Source of the DNA: RFPW01 sp040401595
GTDB lineage: Bacteria > Pseudomonadota > Gammaproteobacteria > Burkholderiales > Burkholderiaceae_E
Assembly: GCA_040401595.1 (NCBI GenBank)
Contig: JBBAOE010000017.1
Coordinates: 27,494 to 91,493, forward strand
DNA: 64,000 nt
Reading direction: 5' to 3'
In this document: piece after piece, positions 54,635 to 63,952 of the stretch
How positions within the stretch are numbered: position 1 is the first letter of the stretch
How the letters are laid out: the number at the start of each line of letters is the position of its first letter
Program-made: the position numbers and the translations under genes
The notes under the pieces: model-generated
Database searches by the model: none
What the model was told of the DNA's origin: nothing
The model's input: only the letters and a program-made list of their open reading frames with translations

Positions 54635-56514
54635 AATGCCAGCACCGAATTCAGAAGGACAGAATACAAAGAGCCTTGGTTTTCGCCATACAACGCCTTG
54701 AGACCCGCACCGGGTTTCAACACCGCAACAGATCCGTTAATAATCATGTTCTGATTAAAGAAGGGCCGCCAGTGAAAGCCCAGCGAGTAATCCATGCCCA
54801 GTGAATCCGACGGGATGTATTGATTCCGTAAGGCAGCCAACGAACTGGTGTCGGAGAATCGGAGGTTCGAAACATTCGTAAAGACGCGGATTTCTGGCCG
54901 AAGATCAAAGTCCGCACCCACGCCTACGAGTTTCAGGCCCGGATTGACAAAGTTAGACTGCCCCTCGTCCTTCGAGGAGCGCAGCGAAGCCTGGATACCG
55001 TTACGGGCCGAGAGCGCCACACCACCGCCCCCGATCAAGGGAATCCCCTGACGGATGAAGTAGCTGCTGTCGGATCCAGCAAACTGCGGGTTTTCCAGAA
55101 TCGAATCGAAACCAGTCGCTTTCCCGTCGTAGGGGTTCTTATCGCCAGTCGACAGGAAAAGATTTCCCCGCACCCGAACCCAGCTGAAGTCGCGCGACAG
55201 TTCGCCAGCAAACATCCCGGCACGAATCGACTGCTCGCGCTTCGCCAGCGGATTGCGAGCATCGGTGCCGGTCGCTAAATAGGCGGAGGTACTCAGGTTC
55301 CAGCGGCCAAAGTGTCCATCCCCGCTGTACCCCAGATAGGTCACGCGATACCGGTGCGGTCGCAGATCGCCCAGCAGGGCTGGTCTGACCAGGATGCCAT
55401 TGGTGTCGTAATGCGCTTGGTCTTCGCGATTCCGGTTGTGCACAGCGCTGACTTGCGAGGTAAACCCCGTGACGGGCCAATCCTGTCGGTAAAGGTTGGA
55501 GACGAACACATCGTCATCGCGGAATTTTCTGGAGATATTGTTCAGGCCGCTGTTGGTGTCCTTTTCCAGCCGCCTGAACCAGGCCAGATTGTACTGATAT
55601 TGATTGTTTGAACGATTGCCAAAGACCCGAACCCCAAACGGAACATCCTGAAACAGGAAACCACGGAAGTCGTTCGTGAACGGCTGGATACCGATTCTGA
55701 CGCTATCGAAGTCAAACCGGTCTGAAACGTTACGCAAATGCAGGTCACCGAACAGCTCCTGCACGCCGAGGTAATGATCGGTGCGGCGCTTGCCCAGCGC
55801 GGGGTTGGCGCGCAGTGCGCCCGCTTCGTCGACAGAAACGTTGGTGTAATTCAGAACGGGAACAAATTTCAGCTCAAAATCTGGCGGCTTGAAGGTGGTG
55901 TCGCCCTTTTGAAGACTGAAGCTCGTGATGAGGTTTTGACCAAAAATGCGCTGCTTGTTACCACCGTAAATATCGTTGGCTCCAGGCCTAATCGAAACCT
56001 GTCCAGCGACCGGCGTCGGGACCCGGCGCAATTCGACCAGCGTGTCGGAAATCACCCCCAGATTGAAAAAGAGCTCATGGCCTAGATTGTGTAGGACCGG
56101 CAGATCGCCTTTCAACGGATTCTGGTTGTAGGGGTCGTACCAGGGGAATTTGAAACCTAGGGTCTGGATCAGGCGCCAGCGATCCGGGATCGAGATCGAT
56201 TCTCTGGGCAGATTGGCCGCAGGTGGCGGCACTTGTGAGGGATCGATCGGCGGCAAGATCACGATCGGACGAACCCGACCCGGGCGCTCCCGCATCACCC
56301 CGGTCTGCTCCTCGGGAATCGCGTTCTCCTCCGGAAGATCCTTGGCCGGGGGTACTTTGCCCGGGCTCTCGTCCTCTGCGGCCCGTGGCCGCTTGCCGAT
56401 TTCCGAGAGCGTTTGTCCGAGGTTATTAGTGGCTGTTTGCGCCTGCGCCACGCCGCTGACGAACAGGGCGCTCAACACCGCCATGTGGATGGGGCGAATC
56501 AGAGGGTGAAACAT
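54631..56514 (-). CDS. predicted outer-membrane beta-barrel of the electron-transfer operon
   Basis: 627 residues from ATG 56514, with GAGGGG 8 bases upstream. Signal peptide (1-26, ending GVAQA), then a Pro/Glu-rich periplasmic segment (about 30-110) and a long region of alternating beta-strand-like sequence with many aromatic residues. The chain ends in Phe (SVLLNSVLAF), as outer-membrane barrels do. No CXXCH motif. By analogy with MtrB-type porins it could hold a multiheme cytochrome across the outer membrane. I see no MtrB sequence signature such as an N-terminal CXXC, so it would be a different barrel family. Confidence 0.75.
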   Translation of the reverse strand: MFHPLIRPIHMAVLSALFVSGVAQAQTATNNLGQTLSEIGKRPRAAEDESPGKVPPAKDLPEENAIPEEQTGVMRERPGRVRPIVILPPIDPSQVPPPAANLPRESISIPDRWRLIQTLGFKFPWYDPYNQNPLKGDLPVLHNLGHELFFNLGVISDTLVELRRVPTPVAGQVSIRPGANDIYGGNKQRIFGQNLITSFSLQKGDTTFKPPDFELKFVPVLNYTNVSVDEAGALRANPALGKRRTDHYLGVQELFGDLHLRNVSDRFDFDSVRIGIQPFTNDFRGFLFQDVPFGVRVFGNRSNNQYQYNLAWFRRLEKDTNSGLNNISRKFRDDDVFVSNLYRQDWPVTGFTSQVSAVHNRNREDQAHYDTNGILVRPALLGDLRPHRYRVTYLGYSGDGHFGRWNLSTSAYLATGTDARNPLAKREQSIRAGMFAGELSRDFSWVRVRGNLFLSTGDKNPYDGKATGFDSILENPQFAGSDSSYFIRQGIPLIGGGGVALSARNGIQASLRSSKDEGQSNFVNPGLKLVGVGADFDLRPEIRVFTNVSNLRFSDTSSLAALRNQYIPSDSLGMDYSLGFHWRPFFNQNMIINGSVAVLKPGAGLKALYGENQGSLYSVLLNSVLAF

Positions 56515-56515
56515 C

Positions 56516-58459
56516 TCAAATCCCCTCGCAGACATTTTGTTCAACGCTGTTATTGAACGGCCCCTGCGGACATTGCACATAGCGCAGCCCGAGGCCTTGC
56601 GGACTCAGCGTATCGGAGCGTTTCGAAGCCGGCGCATTGGCAACCCCGGTATTGAGGGCTTTACCCGCCCGAGCAAGGCCGAGGAAAGCGATCATGTCAT
56701 CCTGGTCGACTCCATCGCCCGAGACGCCCAAACCGCCAATCAGCGCAGTGCCGCGGTAAACCGGGACGCCGCCGGGGAAAATCTGAATGCCATTGTTAAC
56801 CCCGGTCAGGCCGGTACAGTTGGTACTGGTGGTGGTCGGCGCCAGGATCGCAGTCACCAGACCGGTATACGTCAAGTCCAACTGCAGCCCCGTATTGAAC
56901 GGGCTCCAGTCCGCAATCGGCTTGGAGAGCGGACCCTGCGGATAGCCAGCAATCCCGTCCGGATAATAGGGCCGCGCAATGTTTCCAACCGCGCGCGCAC
57001 TGAATGCCGAACCGTCCGCGAAAATGGCTGGCTGATTGAAAAAGGTCCGGGCGCCACGCTGTGGGTCGGCGAGGTACTGACTGATGCTAAAGGGCGTGCC
57101 AGCCTTGGCATTGCTATCGAAGTAACTGACGGCGGGTAATGCGGCCAGGGAGGCTGCAGCCTGCGGCGATGAGAAAAACAGTGCGGTCCGTGCTTTTTGC
57201 AGCGACACATCGGTGCCAAACACCGGTGCATCGGGTGTTCTCACCAGCCCGAGAACCTTGCCCGCCGTATCGACCAGCGAAATCGTCACCTGCGCTGGCG
57301 AACCCAGAGGGCTTCGGATCTGTGCCCGAGCCTGATTCGCCACGCCAAGCGCTTGGCTAAGAATTTCCTGAACTTCGGTTTTGGTGAGTGCGCTTGACGC
57401 TGAAACGGGGTAACGATTGGTGCGATCGCCCGGATTGACCAAGACGTAGCCGCCACCTGCAGTCAAGGTTGTGGCGTCTGGGGCAAATCCGGAGGCCGCT
57501 TCGCCAAATGCAGTCCCGGCCAGGATGGCCGCTGCACTGTAATACTCCGCATACGACACCCGCGCGCCCAGCCCGCTGACCGACGCATCGGTCAGCGTTT
57601 TCGCGGTCACAGCGATGACTTTGTCGTCGGACTTCGAAAATGGCAGACTGATCCCACCGGCCGTAATGCGCTCCGCGCGGATACATGCCGGTGCATCGAA
57701 CCCTTTGAGGGCGGAGTGGGCGACACGTTCATCGAGATCAACGCTGCCGGGGGTCGACGATTCGTCCAGCCCATAGACGCCATCGGCCATGACGCCGATA
57801 CCCCCCACGACTCGACCATTCTTGTAGAGCGGAAACCCACCCGGGTCCGCTGACAGTCCGAGCGGCGAGCGTTTCGGCCCACCGCCAATACCCGCGCCGC
57901 GCGTGACCAGATCGCCACACGGAAGTTGGCTGAATTGGACACCAAACAACGGCCCACCCGGCATATTGTCGACACCAACCGGAAAATGCTCCTGAACGAT
58001 ATAACTCGCCGTTCGGGTACTAAACGCATTACCAGAGGACGAGAGGTAGGCGCCCGTAATCGCTTTGGCGATAGCTCCGGCCTCGGAGGGTACGACACCG
58101 CTCAGACCATCAAGCCCCTTGGGGACGGAGCCTTGCACTTTGCCGCTCTGAATGCTGATGGTTGCTGCAGCCCCCGTCATTTTGTACAACGCGAGGACAT
58201 TGCCCACCCGATCGACCACGGCAATGGTGGCCTTGGCCCCGATCTGATTGGCCGCCTGAGCGCCTTGCGCCACGATCGTCTCCACCTCGGCTGCGGTCAG
58301 AGCCTGGGGCTGGCTTGAGATCGTAAAATCGCAAACGCCTGAGATACCGGCGGGATTGCTCGTGCCGCCCCCGCAACTCATCAAAAGGGCTGGGAGCGCC
58401 AGTAAAGCAGGAACCCTGAGCGCTCTTTTCCAGAAAAACATGGCGGACATCTTGTTCAA
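56516..58459 (-). CDS. lipoprotein with two GlcG/HbpS-like domains
   Basis: 647 residues. Lipoprotein signal (lipobox LLMSC). Two GlcG/HbpS (PF03928-like) domains: the first about 45-260 (ALTAAEVETIVAQGAQAA, VVDRVGNVLALYKM, GGIGVMADGVYG), the second about 360-600 (ALTKTEVQEILSQA, LVDTAGKVLGLVRT, GGLGVSGDGVDQDD). Members bind heme, cobalamin or small acids. The start is TTG at 58459 overlapping the upstream stop; ATGs at 58450 and 58441 are equally plausible and give a cleaner signal peptide. Its place between two cytochrome genes suggests heme handling or an accessory redox role. Confidence 0.8.
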   Translation of the reverse strand: MNKMSAMFFWKRALRVPALLALPALLMSCGGGTSNPAGISGVCDFTISSQPQALTAAEVETIVAQGAQAANQIGAKATIAVVDRVGNVLALYKMTGAAATISIQSGKVQGSVPKGLDGLSGVVPSEAGAIAKAITGAYLSSSGNAFSTRTASYIVQEHFPVGVDNMPGGPLFGVQFSQLPCGDLVTRGAGIGGGPKRSPLGLSADPGGFPLYKNGRVVGGIGVMADGVYGLDESSTPGSVDLDERVAHSALKGFDAPACIRAERITAGGISLPFSKSDDKVIAVTAKTLTDASVSGLGARVSYAEYYSAAAILAGTAFGEAASGFAPDATTLTAGGGYVLVNPGDRTNRYPVSASSALTKTEVQEILSQALGVANQARAQIRSPLGSPAQVTISLVDTAGKVLGLVRTPDAPVFGTDVSLQKARTALFFSSPQAAASLAALPAVSYFDSNAKAGTPFSISQYLADPQRGARTFFNQPAIFADGSAFSARAVGNIARPYYPDGIAGYPQGPLSKPIADWSPFNTGLQLDLTYTGLVTAILAPTTTSTNCTGLTGVNNGIQIFPGGVPVYRGTALIGGLGVSGDGVDQDDMIAFLGLARAGKALNTGVANAPASKRSDTLSPQGLGLRYVQCPQGPFNNSVEQNVCEGI

Positions 58460-59910
58460 GGCTTGACGGCAAGCTGGGCCGATTCGCGCTTAGCGGTCGG
58501 GGCCGGCGTTTCATGGGGAGCCATGTGGAAGCCATGACAAGTACCGCAATCCGAGACGACTTTCCCGGCGACCTTCTCATTGCCCATATGGCAGTCGCGG
58601 CAGACCGCGATCGTCGGCATCAGCACGTCGGCCGATTTTTTGGACTCAGGTGCCGCATGACAATCCGTACATTTGGATGCCAGATGCGCCGAGTGTTCAA
58701 ACTTCGCTTTGGGCATCCAGGCATGCGCACCAACAACCGGAGCGATCGACCATTGCGGCAGATCGGCTCCGGGTGTACCAGCTTTGCCGGCGACAGCCAC
58801 GCGACTTACCTCATGGCACACCACGCAGGAAGTTCGCTCAAACAGGTCGGTCGCAGATGCGGCAGCTCGGGATCGGGCATCGCCGGGGCTATTGACGAAA
58901 CTCGCCAGCCGATCGTCTTTGCCCGGCAGAGCCACAAAACGCTCAGCTGCCGAGAGTTTGCTGCCATCCAGCTGCACACGGTTCAGGCTCACATAGGCGT
59001 AGAACTCGCGCAATGTCGAGAGCACCTCGTTGACCGATCCGTGGGGGACTTCGCGATTGGTCAGCGCAGGCTCAAACTTCAGTGCGTGGCAGGATTGGCA
59101 GTGCTCTTTCATCGAGACGGGCGCAAAGCTCGTACGGTCAGCGTTGGGTTTGTGACAACCATCGCAACTCATCTTGACCAGCCCTTCAGGACTGCGAACG
59201 CCAGTGCTCGTCAGGTGGACATCGTGGGGAAATTTCAGCGTTGTCGCCTCGCTGATCACCGCACCGCTCGCCTGACGAATGCGGCGTAGCCGATCTGCGC
59301 CCCCGCCTGTTGCGGCGGCGGCGACCTGAATCCGAAACTCCGGATGATCCTTGCCAAAGTCTTTGACGTTCAGTGTTTGCGTTTCGGGCAGGCTCTTTTT
59401 GATGTCGGCATGGCAAGCGGCGCAGTTCTGGCCTTCGAAGTGCTTGTTCTGCAAGGCGAGGCCAAACGCTCCCTGATGGTCGCGGTGACAGGTCGCGCAC
59501 CGGGTCTCCTCCAGGTCTGCCACTTTGGTGGTTTTTGGATCGACATGCCCCGGCGTGCTCTGGTGGCATGCCACACAATCCGCATCTTTCACCCGGGCGA
59601 AGGGTGTCGAGTGACAGACCTTGCAATCATTAGCCCAAGCTTGGTGGGCGTTGGCGACTGGACCAGGATTCCAGACCGCATCCAGCGCGAGCGGGGTCGA
59701 GCTCACCTGAACAGATCCGGCTTTGCCAGCCTCGGCGGGACTCCCCCCACCCACGGCAGGGGCCAACAAGATTGCCAGTACCGGTAGCACCAGGGCAAAA
59801 CTCAGGATCGCGCTGAACAATATCCAGGACAGCGGACGACGCCCTCTCATCGGCTTCTGGAGTTCCCCAATTTCGGCCGTAATGGGATCAACCGGCGTAT
59901 TGTGATCCAT
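58456..59910 (-). CDS. membrane-anchored decaheme cytochrome c (c3-like)
   Basis: 484 residues. An N-terminal membrane helix (about 28-50) with no cleavage site anchors a periplasmic domain with ten CXXCH motifs, at residues 96, 112, 138, 163, 249, 271, 362, 414, 437 and 455. Additional His residues between them can serve as distal ligands. The arrangement resembles c3/NapC-NrfH-like electron carriers but with more hemes. Lies 3 bases after the cytochrome b-like gene, so the two are probably partners in moving electrons from quinol to periplasm. Confidence 0.87.
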   Translation of the reverse strand: MDHNTPVDPITAEIGELQKPMRGRRPLSWILFSAILSFALVLPVLAILLAPAVGGGSPAEAGKAGSVQVSSTPLALDAVWNPGPVANAHQAWANDCKVCHSTPFARVKDADCVACHQSTPGHVDPKTTKVADLEETRCATCHRDHQGAFGLALQNKHFEGQNCAACHADIKKSLPETQTLNVKDFGKDHPEFRIQVAAAATGGGADRLRRIRQASGAVISEATTLKFPHDVHLTSTGVRSPEGLVKMSCDGCHKPNADRTSFAPVSMKEHCQSCHALKFEPALTNREVPHGSVNEVLSTLREFYAYVSLNRVQLDGSKLSAAERFVALPGKDDRLASFVNSPGDARSRAAASATDLFERTSCVVCHEVSRVAVAGKAGTPGADLPQWSIAPVVGAHAWMPKAKFEHSAHLASKCTDCHAAPESKKSADVLMPTIAVCRDCHMGNEKVAGKVVSDCGTCHGFHMAPHETPAPTAKRESAQLAVKP

Positions 59911-59913
59911 AGG

Positions 59914-60732
59914 TCACCAGTAAAAAAAGACGGACACGACGTGCGCGACCAGGCTACCCAGCAGCCCAAAAGACAGCGGCACGTGCAGCAACAGCCACAC
60001 CTCGGTCCAAGTTCTTGAGCGGACAAAATCGCGGATCCTGAGCAATTGCTGAAGGCGGCGAAATTGGAGGTTGTAGAGCTCACGCTGGGCAGGCGAGGCG
60101 TCGTTATTTTTTTCGGCCAAGGCGTCCACCGTGCGCTGTGTTGCGCAATCCGGGTTCTTGCCTGAAAACCGCTGCCGACGGCTGGAAAATATCTTCCCAG
60201 TCGACGAATTTTTGACCAGCCGCTGAATTTCGGGCGACAGGCTCTGGGCAAGCTTGCGAGATTGGTCGTCGATATCGCGCAGCCCGGAGCCAAGGTTCTG
60301 CAAGGTCTGGCCGTTGAGCAAATTACCCATCAGAGCCGGTTGGCGCACGTAGAGCACTACGCCCCAAATTCCACTCGCGATCACGGCCAGTGTCAGCACA
60401 TAGGCAGCGCTGTGGATATTGACTCCCAGTTCAAATCCGGTATGCAGGGTTGCCACCACCGCCAGGGCAAGGCCGAGGTAGACATGGGCTGACAGCCAGC
60501 CGCGAACGCTCCCCAAATTCGACCGATAGGCTCGTTTACGAAGGCCAAACGCCATCAGCCACAGGATTAACCCAAACCCTAGGGTCCCCAAACCGTAGCC
60601 GAGCCAAGTACCGCCTCCAGGTTTAATGGGGGGGGAGTCCGCCAGATAGAGCCCGATACAAATCGCGCACAGGGCACCGGCCCACTTGAGATATTTCGAC
60701 TTGTTGAACGACAGAAAATGGTCTTGAGCCAT
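59914..60732 (-). CDS. cytochrome b-like membrane protein
   Basis: 272 residues with about five membrane helices. His83 and His97 share one helix; His250 and His264 share the last. A 14-residue spacing within each helix is the classic bis-His pattern for two stacked b-hemes, as in cytochrome b and ferric-reductase-like domains; His107 is additional. A charged cytoplasmic or periplasmic loop (about 140-242) separates the halves. First gene of the operon. Heme content is inferred from His spacing only. Confidence 0.72.
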   Translation of the reverse strand: MAQDHFLSFNKSKYLKWAGALCAICIGLYLADSPPIKPGGGTWLGYGLGTLGFGLILWLMAFGLRKRAYRSNLGSVRGWLSAHVYLGLALAVVATLHTGFELGVNIHSAAYVLTLAVIASGIWGVVLYVRQPALMGNLLNGQTLQNLGSGLRDIDDQSRKLAQSLSPEIQRLVKNSSTGKIFSSRRQRFSGKNPDCATQRTVDALAEKNNDASPAQRELYNLQFRRLQQLLRIRDFVRSRTWTEVWLLLHVPLSFGLLGSLVAHVVSVFFYW

Positions 60733-61264
60733 GCTACAAAATATCCCAGTTGCTAAAGCTGATCACGCTCATCTGGTTCCAGCGCAGACTACAGTTTGAT
60801 CTTTTGCGCCGCATAGCATGCGTTCCAAAACCGACCAATCAACAAGCCTGCCGGTACCGCAAGACGTGTCGCCAATAGAAAAGTCAATCGTCAAATTACA
60901 AGCGGGCTAACCATTTGACTGAGCGGGACTCGGGAAATCAACAACCGACGAAGTCACCGGAAGTTGTACAGCAAAATCCCGATGGATTTTAATGACTACC
61001 CGAGAGAATTTGCAAACTTAGTTGAGGCTTTTCGGCAACTTCCGGAGAATCCGTACCCGGTACGTGTGGACCTCAGGAACTGGCTTGAAACCAAGTTTTC
61101 AACCCTGACAGCAGCGGGGCGAGGTGGTCCGGAGCATTGCGTCAGTGATTGGTGCAGGTTACCATCCTTCTGCTGGAAGACCGTTTATTTCCTAGAGAGT
61201 TTATTAAAGCCCAACACAAAAAAAGCATTCGGCTATTCAGAGCCATCTGGGGTTAGAGGAATTA
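60733..61264. other. intergenic region upstream of the electron-transfer operon
   Basis: 532 bases with lower GC than the surroundings. It must hold the operon's promoter on the minus strand (a weak TTGATT-18-TGCTAT candidate near 60815-60845) and that of the plus-strand secreted-protein gene. No FNR- or CRP-type palindrome was convincing. A plus-strand frame at 60964-61389 starts with TTG and overlaps the next gene by 125 bases; I do not accept it as a gene, though its first 50 codons look protein-like and could be a remnant. Confidence 0.4.
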
Positions 61265-61732
61265 ATGATGAAAATGTGTATGGGTCCGCGAATTTCCTTG
61301 GCAGCATGGGTTGTACTGTTACTCTCATCTGGGAGCATGGCCCAAACGGAGCCGAAAACCGGACACTTCGATTACACCTCCTGTTTTAACACTTCGGTCA
61401 CATTTGAGAACGTTGGTGTGAATCGCAGTGCCAATCCTGGCGGTATATTTGATAACGATACGATCCGGTGTTTTGGCACTTGGACGTCGCTTGACGGACA
61501 ACATGAAGGGCGTTGGTCCTGTCAGGAGAGCGACCAGCAGGGCGCAACACGGGTGATTGCATATACCTCCGATGGCAAAACACCACCGGTCCGCACCCTC
61601 GTTTCGGCGACCGGGAAATATCAGGGCATGGTTGAGAACGGTGTGACCCTCTCCCTCGCCGCCCCACCGATGATCCGAGCGGAGGCCGGTCAGCCATGCA
61701 ACCGCCAAACCGGTTCCTACACACTGAAATAA
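61265..61732 (+). CDS. small secreted protein of unknown function
   Basis: Not recognised. 155 residues with a signal peptide (1 to about 26, ending SGSMAQ) and a mature part with four Cys, probably two disulfides, and a beta-rich composition (YTSCFNTSV, GTWTSLDGQHEGRW, GSYTLK). GAGGA lies 6 bases before ATG 61265. The last 81 bases occur again, decayed, at 63506-63586. Confidence 0.7.
   Translation: MMKMCMGPRISLAAWVVLLLSSGSMAQTEPKTGHFDYTSCFNTSVTFENVGVNRSANPGGIFDNDTIRCFGTWTSLDGQHEGRWSCQESDQQGATRVIAYTSDGKTPPVRTLVSATGKYQGMVENGVTLSLAAPPMIRAEAGQPCNRQTGSYTLK
61652..61732 (+). repeat. 3' end of the secreted-protein gene, intact copy of a direct repeat
   Basis: 81 bases matching 63506-63586 with 9 mismatches and no gaps by hand alignment; weaker similarity continues about 20 bases past the stop codon. 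Confidence 0.85.
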
Positions 61733-61799
61733 GGTGTTCCCAAGCTCGTCAGGCTTACCTTAGGTGGCGCGCCAAAAACTGGGAGATGGGGCCTCTCGT

Positions 61800-63442
61800 C
61801 TACGAACCCACCACCAAGAAATCCCCGAAGGCAGGCGCTGTCGTCCCGGTGAGCTCAACCTTCACGAATGCTACTGGCTCGCCAGTGCCTGAACCGTCAG
61901 CGTCGTAGTACAGCAGATCACTTGTGGTGTCGTAGATCAGGTGGTCGTCTTTGTCCTTCGCTACCGCAGTGGCCCCGGCGCCCACAACCAAGTTTCCTGC
62001 CGTAATGGCACTACCCGTGCTCGTACCCGTAAACTTGCTAAAGATCTTAGCCGACAGCACGATCTTGTCGGTCTCCGTCACAAAGTCCTTGATCGTATCG
62101 ACGTTGGCCGCGCTTAGGGCGGTATCAAGCACAAACCAGTCGGCGCCATCTCCGCCCGTAAGCACTTCGTTGCCCGCTCCACCCACCAGCGTGTCGTTTC
62201 CGGCGCCGCTCGATAGGCTATCGTCGCCATCCCCAGCCTTGAGGCTGTCCGAACCCACAGTCCCCAGAACCGTCGGCTTGTTGATGGCATTGATCGTTAA
62301 AGCCATCGAGGCGCTTAAACCAGCCTTATCGGTCGCCTTGATCGTCAGCGTCGGTAAAGGAGCATCGGCTGCGTCATACCCGGGCGTCCCCGAGAGGTTC
62401 CCGGTCTTGGAATCCATGACCATCCAAGTGGGGAGTCCCTGAGCGCTGTAGGTCAAAACTGTGTCATCCACGTCGCTGAACGTACCTGTGGGCAGAATGA
62501 AACTGAACGCCGATCCCTCAGTGATAGAGGTAGGCGTCGTGACCGCCTTCGCCACGATGGGTGCGTCATTGACCGCAGCCAGCGTCACCTTCACCGTCTG
62601 GGTGGCAACCGCCTTCGTCGAATCCGTTGCCGTCACCACAAAACTGTCTTCTCCGTTGACATCCTTCTTAGGGGTGTAAACGTAAGCACCCGTGCCGGCG
62701 TCAATCGTCACCTCGCCCTTCGTGCCCTGGGTCTTGATCGCATACGTGAGCTTGTCCCCCGTGTCCGCGTCGGTCGCCTTCACCTTCCCCTTCAAAACCG
62801 TGTCCTCAGTACCCTTCGCCTCCAGCGTGGCACTCGCAAACACCGGGGCGTCGTTACTTGCCGCAAGAGTTACGTTCACGGTCTGCGTTGCCACACCCTT
62901 TGCAGAGTCCGTCACCATCACCACAAAACTGTCAGACCCGTTAGCGTCCTTCTTAGGGGTGTAGACGTATGCGCCCGTGCTGGGATCAATCGTCGCCGCG
63001 CCATTCTTTCCCTGCGTCTTGATCGAATACGTGAGCTGGTCCCCGTGTCCGCGTCGGTCGCCTTCACCGCCGCCTTCAGAACCGTGTCCTCAGTACCCTT
63101 CGCCTCCAGCGTGGCACTCGCAAACACCGGGGCTTTGTTCACCGCAGTGACACTGTCAAGGCTAAAGCTCAACGCCGTCGAAGTAGCCAACCGATTGCCC
63201 AACGCATCCGTTGCTTTGACGGTCACCGACTGCGCGGTGTTTTCCACCTGACCGGCTAGCGGCGTGACTGTCAGCACCGAACCACGCTTGGCCGCGGTGA
63301 GCTGCGACCCAACGTCCGCCATGCCAGGAAACAGCGTCGCCTCCGTCGCGTCAGCAAGCTGTTTTAGGAATCTGTCTTCGCCTTGAATCGTCGTTTGTGA
63401 ACCCGAGTTTGACAGTTTGAATATTAAGCATTTGATTTCCAT
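61800..63442 (-). pseudogene. frameshifted, probably 5'-truncated RTX / cadherin-like adhesin
   Basis: Two adjacent frames (62918-63442 and 61800-62924) make one gene after correction of a single base. The product has cadherin/VCBS-type repeats of about 95 residues (motif APVFASATLEAKGTEDTVLK occurs twice), a second repeat type (PTSITEGSAFSF), RTX calcium-binding nonapeptides (GDGDDSLSSGAGNDTL) and a C-terminal region typical of type I secretion substrates. At 63041-63044 there are four Cs where the parallel repeat at 62756-62760 has five, which explains the shift. The N-terminus begins inside a repeat-like domain with no Shine-Dalgarno, so the 5' part of a larger adhesin is probably missing. 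A sequencing error in the C-run is the alternative for the shift. Confidence 0.8.
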
Positions 63443-63505
63443 AGGGTTTGGTTTGAAACGCTCCGCTACAGATTGACGTATTGATCGGCAGCGGTTGGTT
63501 TTCTA

Positions 63506-63586
63506 TCCCTCGCCGCCCCACCGATGATCTGAGCGGAGACCGGTCAGACCTGCAATCGCCAAACCGGCACCTACTGACTGAAATAA
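63506..63586 (+). pseudogene. decayed second copy of the secreted-protein gene's 3' end
   Basis: Aligns to 61652-61732 without gaps. In the corresponding frame it has TGA stops where the intact copy has CGA and, near the end, ACA. No start or upstream part is present, so it cannot be expressed as the protein. Confidence 0.85.
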
Positions 63587-63638
63587 GCGTTCGCGAGCCC
63601 ATCAGCCCGTGAGCAGCATCGCAAAGAGAGGCAACTTT

Positions 63639-63948
63639 ATGAGGAAGCCTAACGCTAAGCGAGATCTCCTGAATACGACGAAGAACAATCACTTGCCGAA
63701 CTTCGAGTCAGAAGCGCAAGAGCGCGAATTCTGGGCGTCCGAGGGCGTCGATGCGACGGCCTTTTTCGACCCTTCAACGAGGGTTGTGGCCACGTTCAAA
63801 AATCTCAAGCACCACCACCGTCATCTCTTTCCGAGTGGCGGATAGGTTGCTCGACGGCTTCCGTCAGGAAGCCAACAAGGTGGACGTGCCTCACCAATCA
63901 CTGATGAAAGTCTGGCTGACCGAAACGTTGCGTGAGGTCAACGGTTAG
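63639..63948 (+). pseudogene. frameshifted CopG-like antitoxin (BrnA-type family)
   Basis: The frame from ATG 63639 (GAGAGG upstream) gives LPNFESEAQEREFWASEG and TRVVATFKNLK, the N-terminal half of a common CopG/ribbon-helix-helix antitoxin. The C-terminal half, STTTVISFRVADRLLDGF and VPHQSLMKVWLTETL, follows in the next frame and ends at 63948. The shift lies around 63798-63812, near an A-run. No toxin gene is visible on either side, so this is an orphan, decayed unit or a single-base error. Confidence 0.75.
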
Positions 63949-63952
63949 ACCC

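Noticed and set aside
60964..61389. 141-codon plus-strand frame starting with TTG
   Set aside because: No Shine-Dalgarno, overlaps the signal-peptide gene at 61265 by 125 bases, and its second half is the shadow of that gene. At most a remnant.
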